A stretch of DNA of 64,000 nt from Alviniconcha marisindica (GCA_018857735.1 JABMCL010000750.1:32501-96500); one strand, 5' to 3'; numbered from the stretch's first letter, positions 12,401 to 24,464 are shown. Numbers and translations are program-made. Notes: a model not told the origin generated them from the letters alone.

Positions 12401-15400
12401 TAAACCCGTTACTAAGTATAAAACGATGACTTTTTTTTAAGTCATTTGACAGTGAAATTTAAATACTAAGCAATTTTTTTTTGACATATCTAAAGCGTTC
12501 GATAAAAAGGCACCGAGGCTTACTAAGGGAAAATTTCAAGCTATTGGAATTGGAGGTACTTTACTTCATTGGTTCGAAAACTATTTGGCCGAACGTAAAC
12601 AGGCTGTGGTACTCCAGGTAGCAGATCTGATTACTTAACTGTACCTGCAGGTGTCCCACAGGGCTCAGTCCTAGGACCTCTTCTGTTCCTTATCTACATA
12701 AATGAAAATTGTTGAAGACATCAAAACGTTATTAAGCTTTTCGGGGAGATGACACTAGTATGTAAATTTGGTTTCTTAGGGAAAAACCCACATCCGAGGG
12801 TGAAATTTTAAACAATGATCTTGAAAAAATAATCCCAAAGGGGAAATAAATGGAAAATTGAGTTTAACGAAAGGAAGACAGAACTGATGGAAAATAACCA
12901 GGAACAAAAACCACCAATTTCAATCATTTAATTTTGGAAGGCCATTTAAAACATTTTAAAGGAATCATTTTTCAAAACAACTGTAAATGGGAGAGTCATA
13001 TTAAAAAGTTAATTTCAAAATGTAGATGTCAAGTCCTTGCCTAAGATCGTTTTTAAAAATCGTCTTAAGGCAGAAAAGCTCTTGAAACCATGGGATAGGT
13101 CTTTTATATTACCGCAGGGGTTTGATTACGCCGCCCTCATTTGGGATAATTGTATCTGAAATTACCCAAAAAACTGGAAAGTCTACACCTTTGATGCAAT
13201 AAGAACCATTATAGGAGCCTTTTTTCGCGGAACAAGTCACCAGAAACTTTTACACTGAATCAGGGTTTACACTTTACGAGAAAGACGCTTCCCAAAACAA
13301 AATTATTATTACCCCAAGATTGTTCAAGAAAATACCCCGACTTACTTGAAAGAACATTTACCCCCACTTGTTTCCTCAACTAATCCATACCCCTCAACGA
13401 AAGACCACTCCAACACGGGCCAAAACATAAGACTGAGACTTACGGGGAATCATTTTTTCCCCTCGACAACTACCTGTGGAATAATTTACCAGAAAAAATA
13501 CAGCGAACAGAATCAATTAGTCAAGTTAAACCTTTCCCCTCCAAAAAAAAATGACAACAGTAGTCGAAAAACACAGATAACACATTGCAAATTTCCCTCT
13601 TGGAATAAGGGGAACCCAAATTATCCCATTAAACGACACTTAACAAAAAATAGTCTTGTGATTGTGGGAAAGAAAAAAAACACCCGAACACTACATTCTA
13701 CACTGCCCCGTTTTACCCCACGTACGTCAAAACACCATATTTAGGGACCTCCCTGCAATTTGCTAAACATTACTTAAACCCTCCTGCAGGGGTCCAAACA
13801 ATCAAAAAAATATGAACTCAAAAATTTAAAGTTTTCCAAGACTTCATTACCCAGTGGGCCGTTTTTCCATGGAATGACAAACTCAATTAAATAGTTACTG
13901 GCAAAACATAAACATTCTCTCTCTCTCTCTTGTTTTCTCTTGGTTTTTTTGGTTTTTGCGTTGTTTTCATGTTTTTTAAATATAAACATACATACCCCTT
14001 GTTGCTAAATGAATTAATTAGTAAAATTTTGTTTGTGACTTTACTATCAGCCTGCTTGTTTAAAAAGCTTTAAAACAATGATTTTTATTGTCCTATTTTC
14101 CTGAATGTAAAAAAACTTTGTTTTAAACCAAACACGTTAGCTGCCACCTGCCCTCTTGGTGGAATGACTGAGATCTTTTACATGCTACTGTTGTAACGCA
14201 GGGGTGGAACGGATACCCAAACAAGAGTCAGCACAGAAAGTTGACCCTGGACAAGAAAATTCTCCCGTTGCCCCTCAAACCTGTGATCTTCTGATCACCA
14301 GTCTGACAATCTACCACTGAGCTATCCCTGCTCCAGCCCCCCCCCCCCCCCCCCCCACCCCCAATGAACCAGTTGTAGCCATTGGCATAAAACAACCAAC
14401 AACACCATTTGCCCGCACACGCAACCTCTCTCTCTCTCACCTGCAAAGACATCAGGCGGAAGATGTAGATGTTGGCGTACACGCCGACGGTGAGGACGAA
14501 GACGAGGAAGACCACCATGAGGACCTTGCTGATGGTGACCATGACGGTGGCCCAGCGTGGGCGTTTGTGTCTGATGAGCAGCCCCAGCCCCACGGCGATG
14601 ATGAGGCCCACCAGGGAGTACAGGATGTTCTGGTAGGGCACCGTGATGCTGGTGTGGCTGTACAGGAGGCGGCCCAGGGTGAAGATCCACAGGGGGACCA
14701 TCGCTGCAACACGGTGCATGCAGCCCATAATAATGGTCATCAGGAACCCGTCGATGGCCTTTCTAATTTGCACCCTCTGTTTTCTGATCTTTCTCTCAGG
14801 AGCCCTTCAGTGTCTTTTGTTCCCACTCTCTGTTTGTGGTCTTTCTCTCTAGTTTCTGTGTGCTATATTTTCGGAATGTGCTGTCTGTGTCTTCGTATTC
14901 ATCTTGCTTGCTGTTGTTTTTGTTGATGATGTAGGGTTTTTGTTGTTGTTTTTTTCTTCTTCTTCTTCCGATATGATATGTAACACACGCTGACCTGTAG
15001 CATGCAAAACTATCCTGCCGTCTCTGATTCTTGCCCCCCCCCCCCCCCCCCCTCCCTTTCCATCTCTTCTTTCTTTACATTTCTTGCTTGATTTTGCCAT
15101 CTTTAATTGTCAGCACATCTCTCTGTCTCTGTCTGTTTGTCTGTCTGCTTGTTTGTCTGTCTGTCTCTGTCTGTGTGTGTGTGTGTGTGTGTGGGGTGTG
15201 TGTGTGTGTGTGTCTCTCTCTCTCTTTTGTCTCTGTCTGTCTGTCTGTCTGTCTATCTCTCTCTCGCTCTCTGTCTGCCTCTCCACCCTCCTGAGTCCCC
15301 CGGCCTCTCCCCGTCCCAGGGTGAAGATCCACAGGGGGACCATCGCTGCAACACGGTGCATGCAGCCCATAATAATGGTCATCAGGATCAGAGTCAGAAT

Positions 15401-15579
15401 GTTTACTGTCCAGGTACACGTTTACCAGGAAATTTGTCTTTGCAGTGTACAGTCGAAAATGAAATAAGCAAGAGGCTTTATGCTTAAACAGGGCAGCAAA
15501 GCCAAAGACTAAAACCAGTAAATGCACACACACACACACAACAAACACACACACCACACACACTGTGCTGTATTTGTGT

Positions 15580-15625
<46 letters not shown>

Positions 15626-17197
15626 GGTGTGTGTATGTGTGCATGTGATTTTCTTGAGAACCTGTCAAACAAAATAACAACCAGTACGTCTGACTGATTA
15701 CAGATTTTATCCCCGGTATGTGCTGATCTTAACTGGTAAAATACAGGAAATGACCAGTTAATATGAACCCTGAAATATCACTTGTATTTCATAACAAATG
15801 GTAAAACAATTCCATCAAGATCATCTACAAGCAAGGAGTGAGCTGTGTGTATCTTCGGCATCAGCAGAAGCAACACTAGCAGGTCATGGGGTTATGGGGG
15901 TCAATGGGACCCATGGGGGGGAATGGGATTATATGGGTCAGTGTGACCCATGCAGGTCATGGGCTATGTGGGTCAATGGGACCCATGTGGGTCATGCAGT
16001 TATGTGGGTCAATGGGATCCATGCAGGTCAAGGGGTTATGTGGGTCAATGACTCAATGGAACCCATGTGGGTCATGCGCTTATGTGGGTCAATGGGATCC
16101 ATATGGGTCATGGTGTTATGTGGGTCAACGACTCAATGGGACCCATGTGGGTGAATGGGTTTTGTGACCTTTCTTCAGAAGGTTGACCTGGCATCTTACC
16201 CAGAGCACCAATAGTACTGATGAAAGTCATGGTGACACTGAGAGTCACATCTCCATCCAGCAGCAGCGTGTAGGCATTGCTGGCAGAGCCCCCTGGTGAG
16301 CAGCCAAGAGCAAAGAAACCCAACCCCAAGGCCGGTTCAAACTGGAATGCATGAACAGCAGCAAAGGATATCTGGAAAAGGAAACAAACAAATGAAAAAG
16401 CTTAAATTTTGAAGGTAAGTACTAGGTATGTCTAAGAGTGTGTGTGTGTGTGTGGTTCATGATTTAGAATTATTGAGATATATATGTTCTTCGTTGTGTG
16501 ATCGAACAACAGCTTTAATTTCTCACTGGGATTAATAAAGTATATTGTTACTGTTATTGCTATGTCAGTCAGGTAAGCCATAAAGTTCTGTGCACTTTCC
16601 TTTTACTTTCAGGAGAGGTCAACATCCTCCCCCCCCCCCCCCCCCCCTTCCCTCTCTCTCTCCAATCTCAATAGTCTCAACTGTATCTTTAAATGACAGT
16701 TTTGATACTGTACATATTTATTATTATTATTTTTATGTTAACACACATAATGAGCACAGCATACACATAAATGGCCATAAAGAAACCATTTTGATGACTT
16801 GAGTTTGTGAACACCTGATGCACATCAGAAACAGCTTGGTTTAAACAAAATTTATTTCATATCACGTATATGTACACATATTTATAACAATACTTTAACA
16901 ACATAACAGTTGGGGCGTGCAACAAGCAAAAATACTTATATATATATATATATATTATATATATATATTAATCAGTATTCAGCCCATGGCAACCAGCTCT
17001 GCAAGATTAGTACACTAGATTGTTTTCTTACGCTGGCCCAACTGTTTGAAACAGTCTGCCTCAGTTTTTCTAGCTGCCCTCAAGATGCACCTGTTCAATA
17101 ACTGTTTCTAAAAAAAAAAAAAGCTGTGCTTATCTCTCCTGTCCAATGGTGTGTTGTTGTTGTTGTTTGTTTTGTGTGTGTGTGTGTGTGAGTTATG

Positions 17198-17228
<31 letters not shown>

Positions 17229-17243
17229 TGTGTGTGTGTGTGT

Positions 17244-17286
<43 letters not shown>

Positions 17287-17290
17287 TGGT

Positions 17291-17340
<50 letters not shown>

Positions 17341-17342
17341 TG

Positions 17343-17422
<80 letters not shown>

Positions 17423-18837
17423 TGTAGTGTGTGTGTGTGTGTGTGTGTTAACTGTTATTGTAAAGTGCCCTGCCCTCCCACCTTGTGTGGTAGATGGGCA
17501 TTATAGAAATTATCCCCTTTGTTCTTCTTATTATTTCCCATGACATTTTGCTTACTTGTTACATTGTTAGCATGACCCTGGCCCTGAAAAAGGTTAAGAA
17601 CTTAAGATGATAATTATAATATACTTACACAGATTGTTAGAGTTACTAATAAATATATATTATATATATGGAACAATAAGTATATATATATATATATGTA
17701 AGATGTAAAGAATGTGTACGTAATAATATAATCCAAAGATTATTTATAAATAATAAAGTGTATTTAAATAAATGAGTATTTTATGATGTATGTCAGAAGG
17801 TAAAGAATTCCATTGCTGATTGCATTTTATAACACTGATCGTTCAATTTCAAGCCTTGCGTTTTCGCATGAAATGAATACAAACATCCCAAAAAATAGGC
17901 ATTCAAAGTTTCTATGTTACTATTAGTATTTACAACTATAATACACACAACACAACACTACAAACTTGCATAATTGATCACTTTCAGCATCTCAACCTAA
18001 GATGCACTGACCAAAGTACACAGCAGATGTAGACAAGTTTAAAACTGATTAGGTCTATGAATTTCAATAGTATCATAATCACATATTTATAATATTATAT
18101 AAATTACATAAATCATAATATAATCATGATCTTTGAACATTCAAATTCATTACCAGTGGCATGAGGATAAACTGTGAACAGAAGCCAATCAATGGGGCGA
18201 TGGGGCGCTTTAACGTTTCCTTGACAACAGATAGTTCTATCTTGCAGCCCATGCCTAAATTGACGATGGAGACAAGCAGGACAACAACAACCTGGAATAT
18301 CAAGTCAATTGTTCGCTCCTCTCTGATAACCACAACTGTATAACCAATGCTGTGGGAAACCACAGTCTGCTTGTCTGCTGGATATACATCAGTCAGATTG
18401 AACTGATTTCCTGTCTGTCTCACATAGTTCCCAGCAGATGTCTCACACAGCAGATTTACTTTGTCTTGTGAAAAAACAAATGTCAAGAGGATAACCGTTC
18501 TTCCAACAAACAAGCCTTTCACAGAGAATAGGAACTGCCCTGAGGAGTTGGTTTGAAGGTCAAAGGTTTCGCTGTCTGGTAACGTCGTTGCTTTGTCAGA
18601 ATCTTCTGCTTTGACACATATGGTAAGCCAGAGGTTGGTATTCTGTGCTGCAGATGCTAATTCTAATGTGTAGTTCATGTGAAACATTTGTATTTCCTCT
18701 TCTGTGATGACCCTTCTTGAATCAGAGTCTAAAAAGTCAGTGAAAACAGCCAAAAAAGTCTGGTTTCCCTTACAACTCCTCAGCATTGCCAGCAAACAGA
18801 ACAGCAGAAGTAACAGATGCATCTTCAACTTCAACAT
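6092..18837 (-). CDS. SLC10-family sodium/bile-acid cotransporter-like protein (A3/A5 type), four exons
   Basis: Coding exons on the minus strand are 18837-18154, 16371-16200, 14703-14441 and 6445-6092; all junctions are GT-AG and the phases match, giving 490 residues. Residues 1-24 look like a signal peptide. An extracellular N-terminal domain with NQT, NYT, NSS and NLT glycosylation sequons runs to about 175, and the multi-helix SLC10 core follows from about 176. Seen in the core: NLGMGC (about 193-198), GCSPGG followed by SASN (251-260), and ETGIQNTG, whose Glu409 and Gln413 match the Na+-site residues of NTCP/ASBT. A long extracellular N-terminus is typical of SLC10A3 and SLC10A5 rather than SLC10A1/A2. 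Transport substrate is unknown. It is transcribed head to head with the VARS2-like gene; the last intron is full of LINE debris. Confidence 0.9.
6455..6750. repeat. tandem repeat next to the SLC10 exon 4 acceptor
   Basis: About four diverged copies of a roughly 70-bp unit contain GGAGTTGTGGAGTCATTGTC and GTCCTGCTCCACAAACATG. The array begins about 10 bp from the exon 4 boundary on the intron side. Confidence 0.7.
7283..8378 (+). pseudogene. LINE ORF1-like protein, frameshifted
   Basis: From [20 protein letters not shown] the frame runs into a serine/acid-rich region with a tandem 18-residue repeat (7377-7650), then a coiled coil ([20 protein letters not shown]) and DALEQYSR. A one-base frameshift near 7878 and a second near 7950 interrupt it, after which [30 protein letters not shown] and [12 protein letters not shown] follow. 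This order (coiled coil, EQYSRR, RSHRVG, NEDLTK) is typical of the nucleic-acid-binding ORF1 of many animal non-LTR retrotransposons. It sits in the last intron of the SLC10 gene, in antisense. An upstream in-frame Met at 7163 gives a hydrophobic leader that I think is incidental. Confidence 0.8.
7377..7650 (+). repeat. 54-bp in-frame tandem repeat inside LINE ORF1
   Basis: Five copies encode an 18-residue unit [18 protein letters not shown]. Copies 2-5 are nearly identical, and the first differs at a few positions (DG, Cys for Arg). The length is a multiple of three, so the frame is kept. Confidence 0.95.
8379..10619. other. non-coding stretch between LINE ORF1 and ORF2 remnants
   Basis: Contains a C-rich segment after the ORF1 stop, two GT-rich microsatellites (8520-8582 and 9174-9225), an AG-rich tract (9240-9350) and AT-rich unique sequence. 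No exon is recognisable. It could be untranslated LINE sequence or unrelated intron DNA. Confidence 0.5.
10620..13745 (+). pseudogene. CR1/Jockey-group LINE ORF2 (endonuclease and reverse transcriptase), heavily broken
   Basis: Segments in shifting frames show the APE-type endonuclease (HINARS near 10790, ISETWLSG near 10855, [13 protein letters not shown] near 10950, [10 protein letters not shown] near 11080), then DLVLTSC near 11310. Reverse transcriptase blocks follow: [10 protein letters not shown] near 12475, [17 protein letters not shown] near 12650 with a frameshift, and a corrupted FADD box near 12740. The carboxy-terminal region near 13330-13500 resembles the LINE motif ending in a WNxLP block. 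There are dozens of indels, many in homopolymers. A 2A-like DIHLNPGP lies at 10726-10749. It may belong to the same element as the ORF1 upstream, but the 2.3-kb gap is long. Confidence 0.85.
10726..10749 (+). other. 2A-like motif DIHLNPGP at the start of LINE ORF2
   Basis: In frame with HINARS, the sequence reads [16 protein letters not shown]. The 2A ribosome-skipping consensus is D-V/I-E-x-N-P-G-P; here His replaces Glu. Several APE-type LINEs are known to carry 2A-like sequences at their N-termini. Confidence 0.6.
14150..14345 (-). mobile_element. tRNA-derived SINE, minus orientation
   Basis: On the minus strand it starts GGGATAGCTCAGTGGTAGA (box A type) with an ACAGGTTTGAG box B-like block, followed by GGGTCAACTTTCTGTGCTGA. 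The tail matches a second copy at 62375-62462. A C20-type homopolymer run (14337-14356) abuts its 5' end. Confidence 0.75.
14441..14703 (-). CDS. SLC10-like exon 3
   Basis: The acceptor is gtgttgcag and the donor gtgagag. It starts with the two bases completing a split codon, then reads [13 protein letters not shown] and later [19 protein letters not shown], the TM5-TM7 part of the family. A partial copy of this acceptor region lies upstream at 15314-15386. Confidence 0.92.
14830..15310. repeat. low-complexity cluster in SLC10 intron 2
   Basis: Contains a C-run (15034-15052), then TGTC/TCTG repeats and a GT array interrupted by GGGG (15175-15212), then further CTGT repeats. No coding content is visible. 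Confidence 0.85.
15314..15386 (-). repeat. duplicated acceptor region of SLC10 exon 3
   Basis: About 73 bp match 14677-14753 almost exactly. The copy spans the intron end (GCATGCACCGTGTTGCAG) and the first 30 or so bases of exon 3 (ATGGTCCCCCTGTGGATC). It lacks the rest of the exon, so use of this acceptor would give a truncated, probably frame-broken product. Confidence 0.9.
15519..15640. repeat. (CA)n then (GT)n inverted microsatellites
   Basis: A CA-rich arm (15525-15562) is followed by GTGCTGTATTTGTGTG and a long GT arm. The two arms are complementary and could pair. Confidence 0.85.
15880..16165. repeat. minisatellite in SLC10 intron 2, next to exon 2
   Basis: About eight copies of ATGTGGGTCAATGGGACCCA-like units alternate with ATGCAGGTCATGGGGTT. 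The array ends about 35 bp from the exon 2 donor but does not include it. Confidence 0.85.
16200..16371 (-). CDS. SLC10-like exon 2 (GCSPGG motif)
   Basis: The acceptor is ttttccag and the donor gtaaga. It encodes residues 229-285 plus one base: [10 protein letters not shown], then [10 protein letters not shown] and [11 protein letters not shown], which align with the SLC10 signature region. The exon ends in phase 1. Confidence 0.92.
17170..17450. repeat. (GT)n microsatellite, about 280 bp
   Basis: Nearly uninterrupted GT dinucleotides with a few GG or TT slips, in SLC10 intron 1. Confidence 0.98.
18154..18837 (-). CDS. SLC10-like exon 1 (signal peptide, ectodomain, first two helices)
   Basis: Encodes residues 1-228. 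The start Met begins [19 protein letters not shown], a good signal peptide. The exon ends with FILMPL at phase 0, then gtaatg. The helix near 176-198 ([16 protein letters not shown]) begins the transporter core. Confidence 0.9.
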
Positions 18838-19489
18838 GATGCAACTTTGCTGTGCTAATTGCTAGTTCACCACAACTAAACTCCTACAAGTGTCAAGTAT
18901 GCTCAGTGACAATTATGCCCAAGGCTCTCACTCTATCAAATGAACACGGCTCTGCAACATAATCTGCCTCCCCTCCTTCTACACGTCAGAAACAGTTTGC
19001 AAAGTTCAACTATCTGCATCTGTTGCAAATGTGTGAACGTTCTACAGCTGAAAAAGGTCGGATCACACTAATACTGTAATAGTGTAATACAATCACAGTC
19101 TCACTCTCCCACTCTCACTGTTCTGAAAGTTACTCCAAAAGCAGAGCACGATGACAGGCAAGTTTCACACAAGTTGGAAGCGTATCCGGAATCCGCTGTC
19201 CCCACTACTGTTATACGTCGGGTTGCTAGATTTAAAAAAAAAAATAACGTTGCTTCACGAGATAGTGATATTGATCAAGACAGCTGTATCAAGATGGTCA
19301 CCCTGCCCTTGAACAGCGTATGGCAAGGGACTTTGTTTGATCCTCTGTCTCTCGATCAAATGCTAGCTCTTCCATCGTCATTAAAACGACAGGCACAGAA
19401 CACGAGATTTAACGGCATAGGGGCCTGATTTGGGAAATGTCAATCTAAATCGGCCAAGCTGACGAGGGGAGATAACTCTAAAAACCAAC
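18838..19489. promoter_or_regulatory. candidate bidirectional promoter between the SLC10-like and VARS2-like genes
   Basis: The two start codons are divergent and 652 bp apart. The region has no obvious TATA box and no repeat elements, unlike its surroundings. Both 5' UTRs must lie here unless further untranslated exons exist. An 84-codon open frame at 19174-19428 has no recognisable domain and I do not call it a gene. Confidence 0.5.
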
Positions 19490-19636
19490 ATGGCAGCCTC
19501 CTGGTGCCACTTGCGAGTTTGGTACTGCAAAAATGGAGAAAAGTTATACAAAAAAACTCGGAGGTTGCTACCGTCAAGGGTACCAATGTCATATCATATT
19601 TCATTGCGACACTTAGCTTCGACGTCGTCGCTTAAG
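19490..19636 (+). CDS. VARS2: VARS2-like exon 1, start and putative mitochondrial presequence
   Basis: The context AACCAACATGGC suits initiation. It encodes 49 residues starting [18 protein letters not shown], with many Arg/Lys/Ser and only one acidic residue, as expected for a matrix presequence. It ends CTTAAG|gtatgg in phase 0, which fits exon 2. No homology fixes this exon, so it is the least certain of the N-terminal part. Confidence 0.7.
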
Positions 19637-22600
19637 GTATGGTACGGAGAGGGAAGCTCACAACTTCATCATGACGCAACTTCGATCATTTGTCATTATG
19701 CCGACACTCACATCAGTTTACGGCTCGTAGGCTCATGATCTTGTTTGCCTGGCAATATCCACTTTTAGCCCCGTCGGTTCGCTGTCTTCAAATGGTTTGA
19801 GGATGTGTGTGTGCGTGTGCTTGTGTAAAGCACTGGCATAGTACGGAATGAACTGATATAGTGGTAATTATGTGGATATTATATATATGCCAAGGTAGTG
19901 CATACTTCAAGTTCATTCCGTCCACACACACACGCACACAGACACACACACATTCTCATACCATCTGAGGACCGTGAACCAACGCGGCTAAAAGTGGACA
20001 TTGCCATGTTATGTCTTATGATCACACTGGTATTTGTGGTTGACCCGAGCTTTCTTTCCAGTCTTCTGTTTGTGTGTTGGTAAAACTAAACTGATGAAAG
20101 AAACTTGTATTAACTATTATTTAAATACCACCACCCCCACGTCAATGACGAAGACACAATCAGCAGTTCTTGCAGCCACACTGCAGAACCCAGTACCACT
20201 ACCGCTTTACCAACAGTACTCATTCCTGCTGAGAACCATCAGACTCAGAGACTGGAAAGACCTGCCCCAGGAAATCATTGAGGCCAAGACCATTAACACA
20301 TTTGTGTCAAGGGCCTCCAGACTGCAGTAATCCAAAACAAATCTTTTTTTTCTTTCTTTTTTTCACTGCCGACCATTCATAAAATGACAAAATAATCAAC
20401 ATGATGATTGCAGTTGCTCCACAGGAAGAAAAAGAAGAAGAAGAATTCAATTCAAATTCAAAATACTTGAATACGTTGCAATCATAACAATCAAATGGAC
20501 ATTTTTCTTTGCTCACACCAGCTCTGCCACATTAAATAATATAGTTAATTTAAATTATATTACACACATTAAAAACAGAAGGAGGTATAACACATAAAGA
20601 ACTGCTGTCATAATTTAAGGTAAGTGATTTAACTAATACATCCTTCACAATCACATATATATGTATATTGTGCAAATGCCTCATTGCCTTAAATAAATAA
20701 AATGTTATCTGAACCAATATAATTTATGTCATGGTTTACTGACTGATCGATTGATTGAGCATTAGTAGTATTGTTTTTGTAATTAATCTTTTACTTAAAA
20801 AATTACAATTAATAGAACTGTATTTGATTTTGATGAATTTTTTTGCAGAAAGACAACTTCCAAAAGATAACTTATGATGTTGCAACAGGCAAGGGACAAA
20901 AGAAAGGTAATACAACTGTATTTTCAGCTTGTCTGAAATACAACATGTATACATGTAAGATATTGTATTTTACTGTATGAACTATGTCAGTATGTGTCAT
21001 GTGTTCACACTGTTTGAATGGGTACATGCATAAATAGATATAGTGAATTTTTGTTGTTGGAAGATGCAAAATTTCTGAGGCTGATAAAAAAAAATCAAAA
21101 AAAATCCAAGTTTCAATTTCATGGAAAAATAAACCAAAAATATAAAATGATGCATTGATAATTACTCTTTCCCATGTTAACATTTAACAAAGCAATTTTC
21201 TCCTCAGCCAAACATTTTAAACTTGTTTCATTACTTTAAAAAATATATAAAAATTGATAACTGATCATTATTTTACTCACAGAATCAGAAACAGTATGAT
21301 TTCATGACTACCAATACCATAATTCAAAGAAATTGTATTGATGCATTCCATCTGATTCCATTTTAAAAATTGAAATCTGATGAATGCCTTCCTGAGTTTT
21401 ACTTTTAGCAATTAATTGACATTTTTTGTGGGCTTTGATTTTTTAATAAACATGATGAAACACCTGTAACTAAAGTGAAATTTTAGTAATCAATTGACAT
21501 GTTTTGTGGGCTTTGAATAAACACGATGAAACACCTGGAACTAAAGTGAAGGTGATGCGTGGGTGTGGAAACTAGAGTGTGTTGCTGATGAAGAAGGATT
21601 TTTCCATACATGTACCCTAGGTATTCCAAAGTGAGTGTTGCCACGGGTGAACACTGCTGAAAAGGGCGGTTTCAAATTTCAGGTCATTTTTAACACTTTC
21701 TTCCAATGCTGAGAGTCCACCCACAACAAGAAAAATCACCACTATCAATTCATTTATATTCTCTCTCTTGATCATTCAGCACTAAATTGTCCAATTTGGC
21801 CTAGTATATTTTTGACCGTAGTATATTTTTGGACGAGCATTTGAATATGGTGAGGGTGTGTGGTTGTGTAATGTAATCAGAATAATCTTCAGTCATTTGC
21901 AAAAGTTTAAGACCTGACATGATTTTTTAAATAAATTTGACAAAACTGTGACTTTTTGGCCTTTATGCCAAATTATAATTTATGTAAGTTTATTTCACCA
22001 AAAGCATAATACAACACAATTTAAAAAGTGATGACATCTAAAAGTTTTTTTTGTTTGCTTTTATTTGTTGGTTGGTTTGTGTTTCTTGTTGTTGTTTGTT
22101 TGTAGGTTTTTGTATTGGTTTTTTTCTCTCTCACATGCTTTCTAAAAGGTCCTCTTTCTTTCCTTATATTTTTCTTGAACCCAAATTGGATGATGCAATA
22201 AAATCATGAAATTAAATAATCTGACATCATAGCATAAATATGCTTGAAAATCATGTCTGGTCTTAAACTTTGCAAACAACTGTTACTGAAGAAAGACTTT
22301 TGCAGACACCAGATGTCCTCTGCCCACTGCGTACAGCCCACTGTATGTGGAGGCGGCATGGTACGACTGGTGGCTCAGCCAAGGCTATTTCGAGGCGCAC
22401 ACCCAGCAGGCAAGTCTGCAGCCTTCTTCTTTTGGGTAAACCTCGGTAGTCCAGGGCTGAGGTTTCATTCAGTTCAGTTCAAGACTGTATCTGTGCAACT
22501 CAGAAAAGCCCTTATTATATATGGACATAGATACCATCTTTATGCACTCCACCCTATCTCCAGAGCTTGAACTGTGTCACACTGTCTTCCACACTTGCAG

Positions 22601-24297
22601 CAGATGAGCATGTTGAGTTGAGTCTGATTCAGCACACAGATGACGGTAATTTGCCCCATTAGACTGAAACTGGTATCTCTTTGTCATCCATGAAGGGTGC
22701 CATTGCCAATGTTGAAGATTGTGTTGGTAACCATGCAGTCTTCCACTCCATTCCATGCTTTAGCTTGTTTAGCTTTTGTGCAAAAAGGTTCTTCTTACGT
22801 ATGTCCATGTCATGTCGACTTGTTGAGTGCTGTATTCAGTCCCTACATCTGTAGAGCTTGCATGGTCCTTACTGTTTGGGCTTTTGTGCAGAATATTAAT
22901 TGTGACATTCTTTTTTCTTTTCTTTTTTAATTTTACGTATTTATTTAAGTGTAGTTTTTTGTTTTTGTTTTTTACTTTTTAAAATTTTTAATTCAATATA
23001 ACATTGTGACATTCTGATTGGCTGAAATGTTCAGGTGACTGGCAGCCCAGAACCCACTAATTGGCTGAAGTGTTCAGGTGATTTGCAGCCCAGAACCAGT
23101 GATTGGCTGAAATGTTCAGGTGATTGGCAGCCCAGAACCCAGTGATTGGCTGAAATGTTCAGGCGATTGTCAGCCCAAAACCCAGAACCCTGTGCAGTGG
23201 CTTCCTGTGACCCACAATCCCCGTGAGATGTCAGGGAGTTTTTCTCAAGAGGCCTTTGCTGTCGCATGCTGAGTCAGTGGGTGTGCTTGCAGGCTACAGA
23301 CAGCGGGCCAGGAAAATTTGTGATGCTGCTGCCGCCTCCCAACGTGACTGGCACGCTGCACCTGGGCCACGCCCTGACCAACTCCATCCAGGATGCTCTC
23401 ATTCGATGGTACGGATTCATTGGTACACTTTGTATCATGTGCGCAGTTAATACACCTTAGCCATGATGCATGTATTACGAATAAACGCCCCACAATGATG
23501 TACTTGACAAAAAGAATGAAAGAAAAGAAAGAAAAAATACACCTTTGCCACACCATGGTGCACTTCTTTCTTGTGAGTCGGTTAAAGCCTCCAGGCTACC
23601 ACTGATTAAGTAAAATCAGAAAACCATTGTACTCCCCTCACGCACACCAGTCTCCACAAGCCCATATTTTATTGTACAGCAGTAGAACCTCTATTTTAAG
23701 CTCACCCTGAAAAAAAAGTTTTAAGTACACCCTAAAAATGTTTTATGTACACCAAAAAAAAGATTTTAAGTACAACCGAAAAAAAGGTAAGTCCACCCTT
23801 AAAAAAAAGGGAGGGGGGGGAGAAAAAGGCCACTCTAAAAAAAATGTAAAAAAATTAAGTCCACCTTTAAAAAAAAAAGGGGAGGTGGGAGAATCAAAAG
23901 TTGTTATAAAAGAGGAACTGGCTCTCATCAGGGCGGTGTTTCTATTCTGAGATCCACTGCAAAATATGTTGTTTGCACTATCTGTACAGTCATACACTGC
24001 TCATATGGTTCTAATGATTATTAAATGAAAGTCCCACCCATGTCAAATGCCAAAGCAAGGATACAGAAAGTCAGAATTGTATGCAAACTAGGTGAACAGG
24101 GTGGGACCACCAACTGTTAAGCTGTTTATTTTCTGGCACTTTATAAATTATAAAGATATAAACTTGCCCTTTTTCGCTCACATTCATGCATTTGGTTTGA
24201 TATGTGGCGTAAAAGGTTTTCTGCGCATGAAAGAACATAAAAGAATAACATTGTCATTATATTTGTGTAAATTTTCATGATTTGAATTTAAATGCTG

Positions 24298-24356
<59 letters not shown>

Positions 24357-24464
24357 GCTTTCAGTGTTTCATCAGGGTTTTTTGCACTGTGTTGCACCAT
24401 TGTACTTATGTTTTATGTACTCAAACAGCCTTTTTTTTTTGGTCCCATTGCTCTGATATATGAC

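Noticed and set aside
19174..19428. 84-codon frame in the bidirectional promoter
   Set aside because: No recognised domain, no splice continuity with VARS2 exon 1; treated as chance or untranslated sequence.
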